A DNA stretch of 59,488 bases. Source: DASUGM01 sp036274055. Its GTDB lineage: Bacteria > Acidobacteriota > Vicinamibacteria > Vicinamibacterales > SCN-69-37. This document shows, piece after piece, positions 1 to 8,358 of the stretch (its first letter is position 1; each line of letters opens with the position of its first letter). The notes beneath the pieces were generated by a model. That model made no database searches, was not told the DNA's origin, and was given only the letters and a program-made list of their open reading frames with translations. The position numbers and the translations under genes are program-made. Location of the stretch: positions 1 to 59,488 of the forward strand of contig DASUGM010000304.1 of NCBI GenBank assembly GCA_036274055.1. Reading direction: 5' to 3'.

Positions 1-295
1 CGGCCTCGTTCTCGCCGAAGCAGTAGCAGACCATCCGGGCACCCGGCGGGGATTTCTGCCACACCGGAACACGGAGATCGGTGATGCCGAAGGTGGGACA
101 GGTGCCGGAGAAATAGACCACGCCACACCAGGGCGCCGCGCAGAATTGAAAGGTCGCGTGCGCCAGTCTCGCCAGCGCGTCCGGCACCAGCAACGCCCTC
201 ACCGTCGTCTCATCGACGTTAATGCCGAGGCCTCCGCACGACGGGCACGCCGGCCGCGCCGGCGCTTCCGGCGGCGGACAACAGACCTCCCTCAT
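1..295 (-). CDS. CopZ-type zinc/iron-sulfur binding protein, 5' part (runs off the left edge)
   Basis: The reverse strand reads open from an ATG at 295 to the window edge, giving about 98 residues. It begins MREVCCPPPE and contains a CPSCGG knuckle, then FCAAPWCGVVYFSG, an LRVPVWQK stretch and VCYCFGE. This Cys spacing and the VYF/CYCFGE blocks are those of the N-terminal zinc/2Fe-2S domain of Archaeoglobus-type CopZ copper chaperones. In that family the domain may be followed by a heavy-metal-associated domain, which would lie outside the window. Likely role: cytoplasmic metal handling. A MerR-type promoter lies directly upstream and its -10 is so close that the mRNA may be leaderless. The family call is from recalled motifs; the gene is incomplete. 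Confidence 0.72.
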   Translation of the reverse strand, partial: MREVCCPPPEAPARPACPSCGGLGINVDETTVRALLVPDALARLAHATFQFCAAPWCGVVYFSGTCPTFGITDLRVPVWQKSPPGARMVCYCFGENEA

Positions 296-301
296 GGGCG
301 A

Positions 302-333
302 AGTATGGAGGCTGAAGTGCACTTCAGAGTCAA
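302..333 (-). promoter_or_regulatory. MerR-family-type promoter with palindromic operator
   Basis: On the minus strand a TTGACT -35 box (333-328) and a CATACT -10 box (307-302) are separated by 20 bp, longer than the usual 17. The spacer carries a perfect 16-bp palindrome, CTGAAGTGCACTTCAG (312-327). An over-long spacer filled by a dyad that begins right after TTGACT is the signature of promoters activated by MerR-family metal or redox sensors. The expected transcription start falls at about 295, the A of the CopZ-like ATG. No MerR gene lies in the window; the regulator is inferred. Confidence 0.6.
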
Positions 334-426
334 GCGAGCACCACCGGCTGAGGGGCGATATCTACAAGCCGCTACGAGCTGACGATTTGTGGCCGGAGTG
401 AAGTAGGATGGCGCCCGGCACCTCCC

Positions 427-615
427 ATGCCTGACCGTCCATGTCCTGATTGCGGCGCGCTGTCGCCGCGGCGGCTCGAGAGCATGTCCGCCGACGCCCA
501 GGTCTGGTACATACGCTGCGAGCGATGCGGCTGTGTCTGGAACGTCCCGAAGACCAATCCCGACGGACCTCAACGGCCCGTGACCGAGCCGCGACCGCGA
601 GTCGGCGATACGTGA
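427..615 (+). CDS. Small zinc-ribbon-like hypothetical protein (62 aa)
   Basis: This short reading frame begins with ATG and encodes a 62-residue protein with two CxxC knuckles, CPDCG at residues 6-10 and CERCG at 31-35, spaced like a rubredoxin/zinc-ribbon fold. The tail (NVPKTNPDGPQRP) is polar. There is no membrane segment and no clear ribosome binding site. Paired knuckles in such a short frame are unlikely by chance in GC-rich noncoding sequence, so I think it is a real gene, but I cannot name a family beyond zinc ribbon. It lies next to the divergently transcribed CopZ-like gene. Confidence 0.5.
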   Translation: MPDRPCPDCGALSPRRLESMSADAQVWYIRCERCGCVWNVPKTNPDGPQRPVTEPRPRVGDT

Positions 616-647
616 AGTGAGTTACTTCGGCGCGTCTCGATAGGACT

Positions 648-899
648 ATGCTTGGCAGAATGACGACGCTCCGCCCCTACGATCCGAACCGCCGCGTCGA
701 GATCCTCGGCGATCTCTGGAAAGCCAGCAAGAAGGACCATACGCTCCGGGTCGAAGTGCGGACGCATCCGAAGGGATGGGAAGTGCGCGCACTCGTCGGC
801 TTGGAGATGCATCGCTCGGAGGTGTGCAAGACCGAGAAATCAGTGCACGACACCTCCGACGCCTGGAAGACTGAGGCGACCTCAAAGGGCTGGAGCTGA
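648..899 (+). CDS. Small hypothetical protein (83 aa)
   Basis: The frame encodes 83 residues. The block RTHPKGWEVRALVGLEMHRSEVCKTEKSVHDTSDAWKTEATSKGW has the look of small conserved soil-bacterial proteins of unknown function, with a basic-aromatic strand, an RS.VC turn and a C-terminal W...KGW. A second ATG five codons in (MTTLRPYD) is an equally good start. No transmembrane segment or catalytic motif is visible. An interrupted palindrome (GAAGT-N5-ACTTC, 614-628) lies just upstream and resembles the half-sites of the MerR-type operator at 312-327. I cannot assign a function. Confidence 0.5.
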   Translation: MLGRMTTLRPYDPNRRVEILGDLWKASKKDHTLRVEVRTHPKGWEVRALVGLEMHRSEVCKTEKSVHDTSDAWKTEATSKGWS

Positions 900-1001
900 A
901 CACGCAACGGGGCCCAGACGACGACTGGCGCGAAAGTGGGATTGGCGCCGGCCAAGAATTTCACTAATGTAACGCGATCCCTTGGCCGACATAGCCTCCC
1001 A

Positions 1002-1316
1002 GTGAACCAAGACGCGTTCGAGCGCCGTCGCTACACTCGATCCCCGTGCGAAGTCGACGTCCGCTGCGACGTCGGCGGTCACTATCGCCATGCGCGCATG
1101 GTCAACATCAGTCAGGGCGGGTGCTACATCGAGGCGGTCCTGCCCGGCGACATCGAAGGGAAGCCGGTCGTCGTCCTCGCCGAGGGCGCGCCGTTGCGCG
1201 GCTATGTCGCGCACGTCGAGCCGCAGCAGGGCTTCGGCGTCCAGTTCAGCTTCGATCCGGCGGAGCAGCACGCGCTGCGCGCCGCGGTCCAGAAGTTCCT
1301 CCACCGAGTCGAGTAG
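1002..1316 (+). CDS. PilZ domain protein
   Basis: The protein starts MNQDAFERRRYTRSP and contains the two c-di-GMP-binding signatures of PilZ domains: the basic RRRYTR segment at residues 8-13, and a D/N-x-S-x-x-G-type motif seen as NISQGGCYIE. A short beta-rich domain follows (GYVAHVEPQQGFGVQF) and then a C-terminal helix. It is a stand-alone PilZ unit of 104 residues. I chose the GTG at 1002 because the domain begins four residues later; an upstream in-frame GTG at 936 would add 22 residues of low-quality sequence. Neither has a clear ribosome binding site. Likely role: c-di-GMP-responsive regulation of surface behaviour, partner unknown. Confidence 0.8.
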   Translation: MNQDAFERRRYTRSPCEVDVRCDVGGHYRHARMVNISQGGCYIEAVLPGDIEGKPVVVLAEGAPLRGYVAHVEPQQGFGVQFSFDPAEQHALRAAVQKFLHRVE

Positions 1317-1379
1317 CGCGGCGGCGCGGCACGCGCCGGCGGACGCGGTCCGGCGGCACCCTGATAAACTATTGGGTCC

Positions 1380-2102
1380 ATGAAAGCCACTGAACGACAT
1401 CATCTGAAGCAGAACGAGTTCGCCGCCACGACCGCCCGCGTGGTCGAAGCGGCAATGGAGCATCGCTCACGGATCCTGCCGATCGCCGGCATCATCGCGC
1501 TGGTCCTGATCGTGGGCGGCGGCTTCTACTACGTGCAAAAGCGCGGCGCTGATCAGGCCAGCGCGGCGCTCGGCGCGGCGATGGCGATTGCGCAGTCACC
1601 GGTCGTGCCGCCGCCGACCTTGCCCGGCGCGACCCAGCAGGCCGGAACGTTCCCGACCGATCAGGCGCGCCTCGAAGCGGCGTTGAAGGCGTTCGAGGAA
1701 GTCGCGGCGAAATATCCCTCGGACGACTCGGGCCTCGCGGCGAAGTATCAAATGGGCGCGACGCTGCTGTCGCTGGGACGGCCGGCCGACGCCGAGACCG
1801 CATTTGCCGACGTGGTCCAGCGTGCCGGCTCGTCGTCGATCTACAAATCGGTGGCGGAACTCGGCAGAGGACAGGCGCTGGCGAGCGCCGGGAAGTATGA
1901 CGAGGCGATCAAGACCTTCACGGACCTGTCGGCGCAGCGCGACGGGGCCCTGCCGGTCGATGGGGTGCTGATGCAGCTCGCGCGCACCTACGTCAAAGCG
2001 GGCAAGCCGCAGGACGCTCGCGCTGCGTTCAAGCGCGTCGTCGACGAGTTCCCGGGATCACCGTACATCGCCGAGGCGCGTCAGCAGCTCGCAGGCATGT
2101 AA
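1380..2102 (+). CDS. Membrane-anchored tetratricopeptide repeat protein
   Basis: The protein has 240 residues. A short cytoplasmic N-terminus (MKATERHHLKQNEFA) is followed by one membrane segment at about residues 31-51 (ILPIAGIIALVLIVGGGFYYV). The soluble part is made of helical TPR-like repeats: AALKAFEEVAAKYPSDDSGLAAKYQMGATLLSLGRPADAETAF and later KYDEAIKTFTDL and GKPQDARAAFKRVVDEFPGSPY. This topology is that of YfgM/TPR_21 proteins, which act beside the Sec translocon, but only the architecture supports that. The gene ends in a repeat-rich convergent gap shared with agmatinase. Start ATG; no strong ribosome binding site. Confidence 0.75.
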   Translation: MKATERHHLKQNEFAATTARVVEAAMEHRSRILPIAGIIALVLIVGGGFYYVQKRGADQASAALGAAMAIAQSPVVPPPTLPGATQQAGTFPTDQARLEAALKAFEEVAAKYPSDDSGLAAKYQMGATLLSLGRPADAETAFADVVQRAGSSSIYKSVAELGRGQALASAGKYDEAIKTFTDLSAQRDGALPVDGVLMQLARTYVKAGKPQDARAAFKRVVDEFPGSPYIAEARQQLAGM

Positions 2103-2104
2103 GA

Positions 2105-2226
2105 GCCGTGCCGGGTGCCTGGTGCCGCGTGCCTTGTGCCCGTGCCTTGTGCTCCGTGCCTTGTGCTCCGTGCCTTGTGCGTTAGGCAATCGCACAAAGC
2201 ACCGGGCACGAGGCACTAGGCACGAA
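2105..2226. repeat. Inverted tandem-repeat element in a convergent gap (GTGCC units)
   Basis: Four exact copies of GTGCCTTGTGC start at 2129, 2142, 2156 and 2170 (period 13-14), preceded by looser GTGCC units from 2105. After a short loop (GTTAGGCAATC) the opposite strand carries a matching but diverged array (GCACAAAGCACC, then GGGCACGAGGCACTAGGCACG). The two arrays can pair as a long imperfect hairpin. The right arm runs through the stop codon of agmatinase. With converging genes it probably serves as a two-way terminator; neither arm has a T-tract. Confidence 0.75.
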
Positions 2227-3106
2227 GTCCGAGCTTGTACGTCAAGAGCTTGTAGACCAGCCGGGCGGCGATGAAGTTGGGCGACGCCATCCCCGGAATC
2301 GGGCACAACTCGACGACGTCGGCGGCGACGACGCGCTTGCGCTCGAATGTGCGGCGGAGCAGCGCCGTCAGCTCGCGCCAGGACAGGCCGCCTGGCTCTG
2401 GCGTGCCGACCGCGGGCATCGTCGCCGGATCCAGCCCGTCGAGGTCGATGGTCACGTAGACGGTGTCCGACAGCGCGTCGACGGCGCGATCGATCCACTT
2501 CGGGTCGTCGCGCATGTTCCAGTCGTAAAAGATCTTCGTCCGCAGCGTCGAGACGACCTGCGCCTCCTCGCCGGAAATGTTCCGGATCCCGACCTGGACC
2601 AGCGGCGCGAAATCGAGCGTCCGTCGCATCGCGCACGCATGACTGTTCTTCTGTGACTGATACGAGTCGCGCAAATCGGCATGGGCGTCGATCTGGAGCA
2701 CCGACAGGCCGCTGAATTTTCTGGCCGCGGCCTGCACGATTGGGGACGAAATCGAGTGCTCGCCGCCAATCGTGACGAGAAACTTGTCGCTCTCGAGAAG
2801 CGCTCCGGCGACGCGATTGATCTCCGTCATCGCGCTGTCGAGCGTCTGCGACCCGAGGTCGAGTTCCGGCAGCGTGAACATCCCGTGCTCGCTGACGTCG
2901 ACGCCGAGCTCCTCGTCCCACAACTCGACTTGCGCCGAAGCCAGGAGCAGCTCGCGCGGGCCGTTGCGCGTGCCGGGAATGTAGGACGTCGTGCGATCGA
3001 ACGGGATCGGCAGGATCAGCGCCGCGGCGTCGGCGAACGACGGTGGATCGGGCAGGGCACCGCCGAACTGCTGCGGCGACAGCGACTCGTAGTCGGCCTC
3101 GGACAT
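2216..3106 (-). CDS. speB: Agmatinase / ureohydrolase
   Basis: The 296-residue protein has the binuclear manganese signatures of the arginase superfamily: GGEHS, then DAHADLR, then DLDGLDP, with the C-terminal VVELCP. The agmatinase-type reading (agmatine to putrescine plus urea) rather than arginase is favoured by the following of a deoxyhypusine-synthase-like gene, i.e. a polyamine context. I chose the ATG at 3106, which has AGGAG five bases upstream and overlaps the previous stop codon by one base, over the TTG at 3109. It is the last gene of a minus-strand run mutS-SBP-DHS-speB. Its last codons fall inside the GTGCC repeat element. Confidence 0.85.
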   Translation of the reverse strand: MSEADYESLSPQQFGGALPDPPSFADAAALILPIPFDRTTSYIPGTRNGPRELLLASAQVELWDEELGVDVSEHGMFTLPELDLGSQTLDSAMTEINRVAGALLESDKFLVTIGGEHSISSPIVQAAARKFSGLSVLQIDAHADLRDSYQSQKNSHACAMRRTLDFAPLVQVGIRNISGEEAQVVSTLRTKIFYDWNMRDDPKWIDRAVDALSDTVYVTIDLDGLDPATMPAVGTPEPGGLSWRELTALLRRTFERKRVVAADVVELCPIPGMASPNFIAARLVYKLLTYKLGLRA

Positions 3107-4191
3107 CAACTCTCCTGAAAGCGATTGTCGGCCAGGGTGTGGCCGTTCATCACCAGCAGCCGGCCCGACGGATCGAACTCGGGCTTCTTGCGCCTGGCGG
3201 CGGCCTCGCGGCCGGTGGTTTCGAGCGCGGTGACGATCAACGGCAGGGCCAGCGTCACGTCGCCGTGCACGGTGACTTTTTCGGACTCAATCGAGAGCTT
3301 GCCCCAGCTCTGCGCCTCTTCGAGGCTCGAGCCGCTGGCGCCGCCGAAGTGCGGCACGTCGGTGACGATCTGAATGGCGAACTTGTGCCCGCCGACGCGG
3401 TCGTCGAAGTACTCAGCCTGGACGCTCGCCTGGTTGATGAAGTTCTTGGGCGTGCCGCCGCCGAGCACGATGGTCGCCGTCGCCGGCTTGCGAATGACGA
3501 TGTTCGCCGACTCGATGATGTCGCCGATGACGTCGGAGAACCCGGCGGTCTGGTCGCGATGCCGGGCCTGCGACAGGCCCATGCCGATCGACGAGTCGGC
3601 GATGGCCGGGCAAAAGATCGGCACTTTGGCGCGGTAGGCGGCGGTCAGAATCCCGTTGTTGCCGGTGTCGTTCCAGAGTTGCTCGCCGAGCTTATAGAGA
3701 AACTCGCGGGTCGTGTGCGGCCGGCGCTCGAGTTTGAGCGCGAACGCCGCGATCCACTCGTCGTTCTTCGAGAACTCGTCTTCGCTCGCGAGCGTGTCGT
3801 AGACGCGGTCGATCCGCTCCGCGGCCAGGGCGGCGTCGTCGAGCGTCGGCGAGCCGATGAAATGCCGCCGGCCGCGGGTCTCATGCAGATCGTGATACAG
3901 GTTCGCGCCGGTCGAGACCAGGACGTCGATGTAACGATGCTCGATCAGGTGCGCGAGGATCAGCCGCATGCCGCCGGCCGAGAGGGCGCCGGCGGTGCCG
4001 AGGAAAATCGTGCAGTCGCTGCCGAGCATCTTTTCCCAGATCCGGCGGGCGGTGCCGAGGTTGCGTCCCTGAAACGAAATCCGTTCCATGCGCGCGAGCA
4101 CGTCGTCGGTCGTCGCCCCGGCGGTGATCGCGAACGGCTCGACCGGCTTGCGAAGGAAGCGGGAGGACTTGCGTCGGCCCATGCCCGACAT
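3106..4191 (-). CDS. Deoxyhypusine synthase-like protein
   Basis: The 361-residue protein matches the deoxyhypusine synthase fold: STGANLYHDLHE, then GGGTPKNFINQASV for NAD binding, and EEAQSWGKL with the lysine (about K298) that forms the enamine in eukaryotic enzymes. Bacteria lack eIF5A, so the classical substrate is absent; some bacterial homologues have been linked to homospermidine or related polyamine synthesis. Placement directly before agmatinase, with a one-base stop/start overlap, fits a role using putrescine or agmatine. Function is therefore inferred from family and neighbour. ATG at 4191; a second ATG three codons in is possible. Confidence 0.82.
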   Translation of the reverse strand: MSGMGRRKSSRFLRKPVEPFAITAGATTDDVLARMERISFQGRNLGTARRIWEKMLGSDCTIFLGTAGALSAGGMRLILAHLIEHRYIDVLVSTGANLYHDLHETRGRRHFIGSPTLDDAALAAERIDRVYDTLASEDEFSKNDEWIAAFALKLERRPHTTREFLYKLGEQLWNDTGNNGILTAAYRAKVPIFCPAIADSSIGMGLSQARHRDQTAGFSDVIGDIIESANIVIRKPATATIVLGGGTPKNFINQASVQAEYFDDRVGGHKFAIQIVTDVPHFGGASGSSLEEAQSWGKLSIESEKVTVHGDVTLALPLIVTALETTGREAAARRKKPEFDPSGRLLVMNGHTLADNRFQES

Positions 4192-4192
4192 T

Positions 4193-5704
4193 CTACTTTG
4201 CGCGCGCGACGTTTTTCAGGAAGGCGAAGTCGGCGATCGGTGAGAGCGTGATGTTTTGCAGGCCGGGCTGGCCGACGGCGACGTTGGTCTTGGTCCACAG
4301 ACCGATGACCGGAGCATCCTGCGAGATCAGTCGCTGCGCCGCCATGTAGTAGCGGCGGCGTTCGCCCTCGTCGAGGGCCGCGGTCGCCGCATCGATGATC
4401 CGATCGACTTCGGGATTGGCGTAGTAGCCGCGATTGAAGCCGTTGGGCGGGGTCTGTGAGGAGTGAAACATGCGCCGCAGCATGTCGGGATCGGTGACGC
4501 CGACGAACTGCAGCGTGTAGAGCTGGACATTGCCGCGAACCACGTCCGCCATCAACGTCGCGAACTCCGAGGACCGGACCTCGATCGCAATCCCGACCGC
4601 CGACAGTTGCTGCTGGATGACGGCGGCTTGCACGCGATAGCGCTCGTCGGTCGACGTCTTGAGCGTCAGCGAGAGCCGCCGCCGCGGACCGTCGCCGTCG
4701 GGGTCGCGAACGCCGGCCTCGTCGAGCAGCGCGCGGGCCCGGGCGAGATTGTGCTCGAACTGCAGCGTGTCCGGCTCGTACGCCCAGGACATCGGCGGCA
4801 CCACCAGCGTCGCCGGCTGCGCCAGGCCGCGGCGCAGGTAGCTGACAATCGCCCGGCGATCGATGGCGAAGCCGATGGCCTGGCGGACCCGGACGTCCTG
4901 GAGCTGCGGGTCGCGCATGTTGAACCCCAGGTAGGCGTAGTCCGTGCCTGGCCCGGTCACGACTCGCAGCCGCGCTTCCTTCGCCAACGTGTGGATCATG
5001 TCGGGCGAAAGATCGTTGACGACGAGATCGATGTCACCCTTCCGCAGCTCGAGCCCGCGCATCGTTTCGTCGGGCACGACCTTGAAGACCAGGCCGCTGT
5101 TGGCCGGCGCGCCCTGGTAGTAGTCGGCGAACGGGGCCAGCGACACGTGATCGTCAGGCACGAAGTCCGTGAGTCGATACGGACCGCTGCCGATCGGCTG
5201 GCGCGCGAGCGAGGGCTTCGCGCCGTCGGGGACGATGCCCATGACCAGGTTGATCGGGAACGCCGCCGACGGCGCTTTCAGCTTGAAGGCGATCGTGTAG
5301 CGGTCGACCGCGTCGATCGACTGCAGCTCGCGGTAGGCCCCTTTTCTCGCGGACGCGAACGCCGGATCCAGAAACCGCCGGAACGTGAACACGACATCGG
5401 CCGAGGTCATTTCATGGCCGTCGTGGAATTTCACGCCGCGCGGAATTTCGGCGGTGAACGTCTGCCAGTCGCTGGTGTCGAATCGAGTCGCGAGATCCGG
5501 GACGACGCGGAGCGTGCTGTCCACTTTCAGCAGCGACGAGTAGAGCAGCTGCTGCAGTTTCTGCGACGACTCGTCGACGCCAACCCCGGGATCGAGATTC
5601 GCCGGCGCGGTCGCGAGCGCAATCGCGATGTAATCGCGCGGCGCCGCGCCCCGACCGCAGGCCGTGGCCGCGATCAGCAGCGCGGCCGCGGTGAGCCGTC
5701 TCAC
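4193..5704 (-). CDS. ABC transporter peptide-type substrate-binding lipoprotein (SBP family 5)
   Basis: The protein has 503 residues with a lipoprotein signal (MRRLTAAALLIAATAC, lipid-bearing Cys at 16). The mature part carries family-5 features: LATAPANLDPGVGVDESS, the segment GVKFHDGHEMTSADVVFTFRR and NPEVDRIIDAATAALDEGERRRYY near the C-terminus. Such proteins bind oligopeptides, dipeptides or other solutes for an ABC importer; no permease or ATPase genes are nearby, so the ligand is unknown. I chose the GTG at 5704, which overlaps the mutS stop codon (GTGA) and gives a clean signal peptide. The stop is one base from the DHS-like start, so translation is probably coupled. Confidence 0.85.
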   Translation of the reverse strand: MRRLTAAALLIAATACGRGAAPRDYIAIALATAPANLDPGVGVDESSQKLQQLLYSSLLKVDSTLRVVPDLATRFDTSDWQTFTAEIPRGVKFHDGHEMTSADVVFTFRRFLDPAFASARKGAYRELQSIDAVDRYTIAFKLKAPSAAFPINLVMGIVPDGAKPSLARQPIGSGPYRLTDFVPDDHVSLAPFADYYQGAPANSGLVFKVVPDETMRGLELRKGDIDLVVNDLSPDMIHTLAKEARLRVVTGPGTDYAYLGFNMRDPQLQDVRVRQAIGFAIDRRAIVSYLRRGLAQPATLVVPPMSWAYEPDTLQFEHNLARARALLDEAGVRDPDGDGPRRRLSLTLKTSTDERYRVQAAVIQQQLSAVGIAIEVRSSEFATLMADVVRGNVQLYTLQFVGVTDPDMLRRMFHSSQTPPNGFNRGYYANPEVDRIIDAATAALDEGERRRYYMAAQRLISQDAPVIGLWTKTNVAVGQPGLQNITLSPIADFAFLKNVARAK

Positions 5705-8346
5705 GCCTCGGTCTCCCGCTTGAGCGCGGCGAGCAGGTTCAGCGCTTCGATCGGCGTCAGGCGATCGAGATCCAGCCCGCGCAGGCGATCGACGACGGGA
5801 TGGTCGGCCGCGGCGGTCTGGAACAGCGCGAGCTGGCGCTGGTTCGCCGCCGGCGCGCCGCTCAGACTCGGCCGGCCGCCGCGCGTGAGCTCGTCCTGCT
5901 CGAGAGATTTCAGAATCTCGGACGCGCGCCGCACCACCGCCGGCGGCAGCCCGGCCAGGCGCGCCACCTGAATGCCGTAGCTGCGATCCGAGCGGCCGTC
6001 GACGATCTTGTGCAGAAAAACAATCTCGTCTTTGAACTCGCGGGCGGTCACATGGCTGTTGACGACGCCGGCCAACGCGTCCGCCAAGTCGGTCAGCTCG
6101 TGGTAGTGGGTCGCGAAGATCGTCTTCGGCCGCGCGGTCGGATTCGAGGCGAGATGCTCGGCCACCGCCCACGCCAGGCTCAGGCCGTCGAACGTCGCCG
6201 TGCCGCGACCGATCTCGTCGAGGATGACCAGGCTGCGATTCGTGGCGGTGTGCAGGATGGTGGCCGTCTCCTGCATCTCGACCATGAACGTCGATTGGCC
6301 CTTGGCGATGTTGTCGGACGCCCCGACGCGCGCGTAGATGCGATCGACGATCGCGACCTTGGCGGTCTTGGCCGGCACGAACGAGCCGGCCTGCGCCATC
6401 AGCGCGAGCAGCGCGACCTGGCGGAGGTAGGTCGACTTGCCGCCCATGTTCGGCCCGGTCAGGATCACGACCTGACGGGTCGAGCTGTCGAGGTGCACGT
6501 CGTTCGGGACGAACGCCGCGCTGACGTGCCGCTCAACGACCGGATGGCGCGCGTCAACCGCGACGAACTCGTCGCCGTCGTGGACGAGCGGCTTGGTGTA
6601 GTTGCAGACCGCGGCCGCATCGGCCAGCGCGGCGATGACGTCGAGGGTCGCCACGCCGCGGGCGGTGTCGAGCAGGGGCCCGGCTGCCGCCGCCACCCGC
6701 ACCCGCAGCGCCTCGAACAGCTCGAGTTCGCGGACCGTGATGCGCTCCTCGGCGCCGAGCACCTTGTCCTCGTATTCCTTGAGCGCCGGCGTGATGTAAC
6801 GCTCGCCGCCGGCGATCGTCTGCTTGCGGATGTAGTCGGCCGGGACCGCGCCGAGATTCGATTTCGAAATCTCGATGTAGTACCCGAACACACGGTTGTA
6901 GCGGACTTTGAGCGACGCGATCCCGGTGCGGCCTTTCTCGCTCTCTTCCATCGCGACAATCGCCGACTTGCCGCCGCGGCTGATCGCCCGCAGACCGTCC
7001 AGTTCGGGATCGACGCCGTCGCGAATCAGGCCGCCGTCGCGGGTGACCACCGGCGGCTCGTCCACCAGCGTGCCCTCGATGGCCGTCCGGATCTCGGCCA
7101 GGTCATCGATCTCGGCGACGACGCTGCGCAGCAGCGGCGCTTGCAGATCGGCCGCCAGCGCGCGGAGACGCGGGACCACCGCCAGCGTCTGACCGATGGC
7201 GACGAGATCGCGCGGGTTGGCCGTGCCGAGCGAGACCCGCGCGACCAGACGCTCGAGGTCGTGCACGTGCTTGAGCGCGTCGCGGACGCGACCGCGCTCG
7301 GTGGCGCGAAACGCGCAGTCCTCGACCGCGTCGAGGCGATCCTGAATCCGCGCCAGCGCCACCAGCGGCCGCACCAGCCATTGGCGCAGCAGCCGGCCGC
7401 CCATCGACGTAATCGTCCGGTCGAGTTCGGCCAGCAGCGAGCCCTCGCGTCCGCCGTCGACGCCTTCGACGACGTTCAGATGACGCAGCGTCACCGGGTC
7501 GATCAGCAACGCATCGGCGGTGACCCGCAGCGCGACATCGCGAATGTGCGTCAGCTCCGAGCGCTGCGTGTCGCGCAAGTGGGTGACCAGCGCGCCGGCG
7601 GCGGCGACCGCGGCCGCGAACGGCTCGAGTCCATGCCCGGCCAGCGATGCCGTCCGCAGCTGTTCGCACAGCGTCGCCCGCGCTCGTGCCGGCTCGAACA
7701 ACCAGCCGTCAACCACCGTGATCCGCGGCGGATTGAAGGCCGGCAACATCCCGTCGGCCGAGACGCCGTCGCCCAACAGCAGTTCCTTCGGCCGGATCAC
7801 CGCCAGTTCGGCACCGACCGCCTCGCGCGCGCCCGGGCCGCGGAACTCCGCCGCCGCGAACTGGCCGGTGGACACATCGAGAAACGCCAGTCCCCAGGCA
7901 TCACCGTGCGGCGCGAGCGCGGCCAGAAACGCCGGCTCGCGCGCCTCGAGATAACCGGCGTCAGTGAAGGTGCCGGGCGAAACGACCCGCGTCACTTCGC
8001 GCTTGACGATGCCCTTGGCTTTCTTCGGGTCCTCGACCTGTTCGCAGATCGCGGCGCGATAGCCCTTGCGCACCAGCCGCGGCAAGTAGGTGTCGAGCGC
8101 GTGAAACGGGATGCCGCACATCGGGATGGCGGCGCCGCCCGCGTCCTTGGCGCGCGACGTCAGCGTCAATTCGAGCACCCGCGAGGCCGCCAGCGCGTCC
8201 TCGTAGAACATCTCGTAGAAGTCGCCCATCCGGAACAGCACGATGGCGTCGCGATGCTGCCGTTTGACGTCGAGGTACTGCCGCATCGCCGGCGTCGGCG
8301 CGGCGCCGGGCGAGTTGAACGTTGATGGGGAAGCCGGAGTGGTCAC
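5701..8346 (-). CDS. mutS: DNA mismatch repair protein MutS
   Basis: MutS binds mismatches and starts methyl-independent or MutL-dependent repair. Seen here: the mismatch-binding domain with the F-x-E wedge (FRMGDFYEMF) near residue 40, connector and lever domains, the ATPase Walker A GPNMGGKST at about residue 630, DEIGRGT (Walker B) and a C-terminal helix-turn-helix region. At 881 residues from the GTG at 8346 it has normal length. An ATG at 8409 would add 21 residues and lie only 7 bp from the divergent tsaB ATG, so I prefer 8346; no start has a strong ribosome binding site. First gene of a four-gene overlapping minus-strand run. Confidence 0.96.
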   Translation of the reverse strand: MTTPASPSTFNSPGAAPTPAMRQYLDVKRQHRDAIVLFRMGDFYEMFYEDALAASRVLELTLTSRAKDAGGAAIPMCGIPFHALDTYLPRLVRKGYRAAICEQVEDPKKAKGIVKREVTRVVSPGTFTDAGYLEAREPAFLAALAPHGDAWGLAFLDVSTGQFAAAEFRGPGAREAVGAELAVIRPKELLLGDGVSADGMLPAFNPPRITVVDGWLFEPARARATLCEQLRTASLAGHGLEPFAAAVAAAGALVTHLRDTQRSELTHIRDVALRVTADALLIDPVTLRHLNVVEGVDGGREGSLLAELDRTITSMGGRLLRQWLVRPLVALARIQDRLDAVEDCAFRATERGRVRDALKHVHDLERLVARVSLGTANPRDLVAIGQTLAVVPRLRALAADLQAPLLRSVVAEIDDLAEIRTAIEGTLVDEPPVVTRDGGLIRDGVDPELDGLRAISRGGKSAIVAMEESEKGRTGIASLKVRYNRVFGYYIEISKSNLGAVPADYIRKQTIAGGERYITPALKEYEDKVLGAEERITVRELELFEALRVRVAAAAGPLLDTARGVATLDVIAALADAAAVCNYTKPLVHDGDEFVAVDARHPVVERHVSAAFVPNDVHLDSSTRQVVILTGPNMGGKSTYLRQVALLALMAQAGSFVPAKTAKVAIVDRIYARVGASDNIAKGQSTFMVEMQETATILHTATNRSLVILDEIGRGTATFDGLSLAWAVAEHLASNPTARPKTIFATHYHELTDLADALAGVVNSHVTAREFKDEIVFLHKIVDGRSDRSYGIQVARLAGLPPAVVRRASEILKSLEQDELTRGGRPSLSGAPAANQRQLALFQTAAADHPVVDRLRGLDLDRLTPIEALNLLAALKRETEA

Positions 8347-8358
8347 TGCGAAGAACGG

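Noticed and set aside
2129..2180. CRISPR-like array
   Set aside because: Repeats of 11 bp at a period of 13-14 leave spacers of only 2-3 bases and no cas genes are present.
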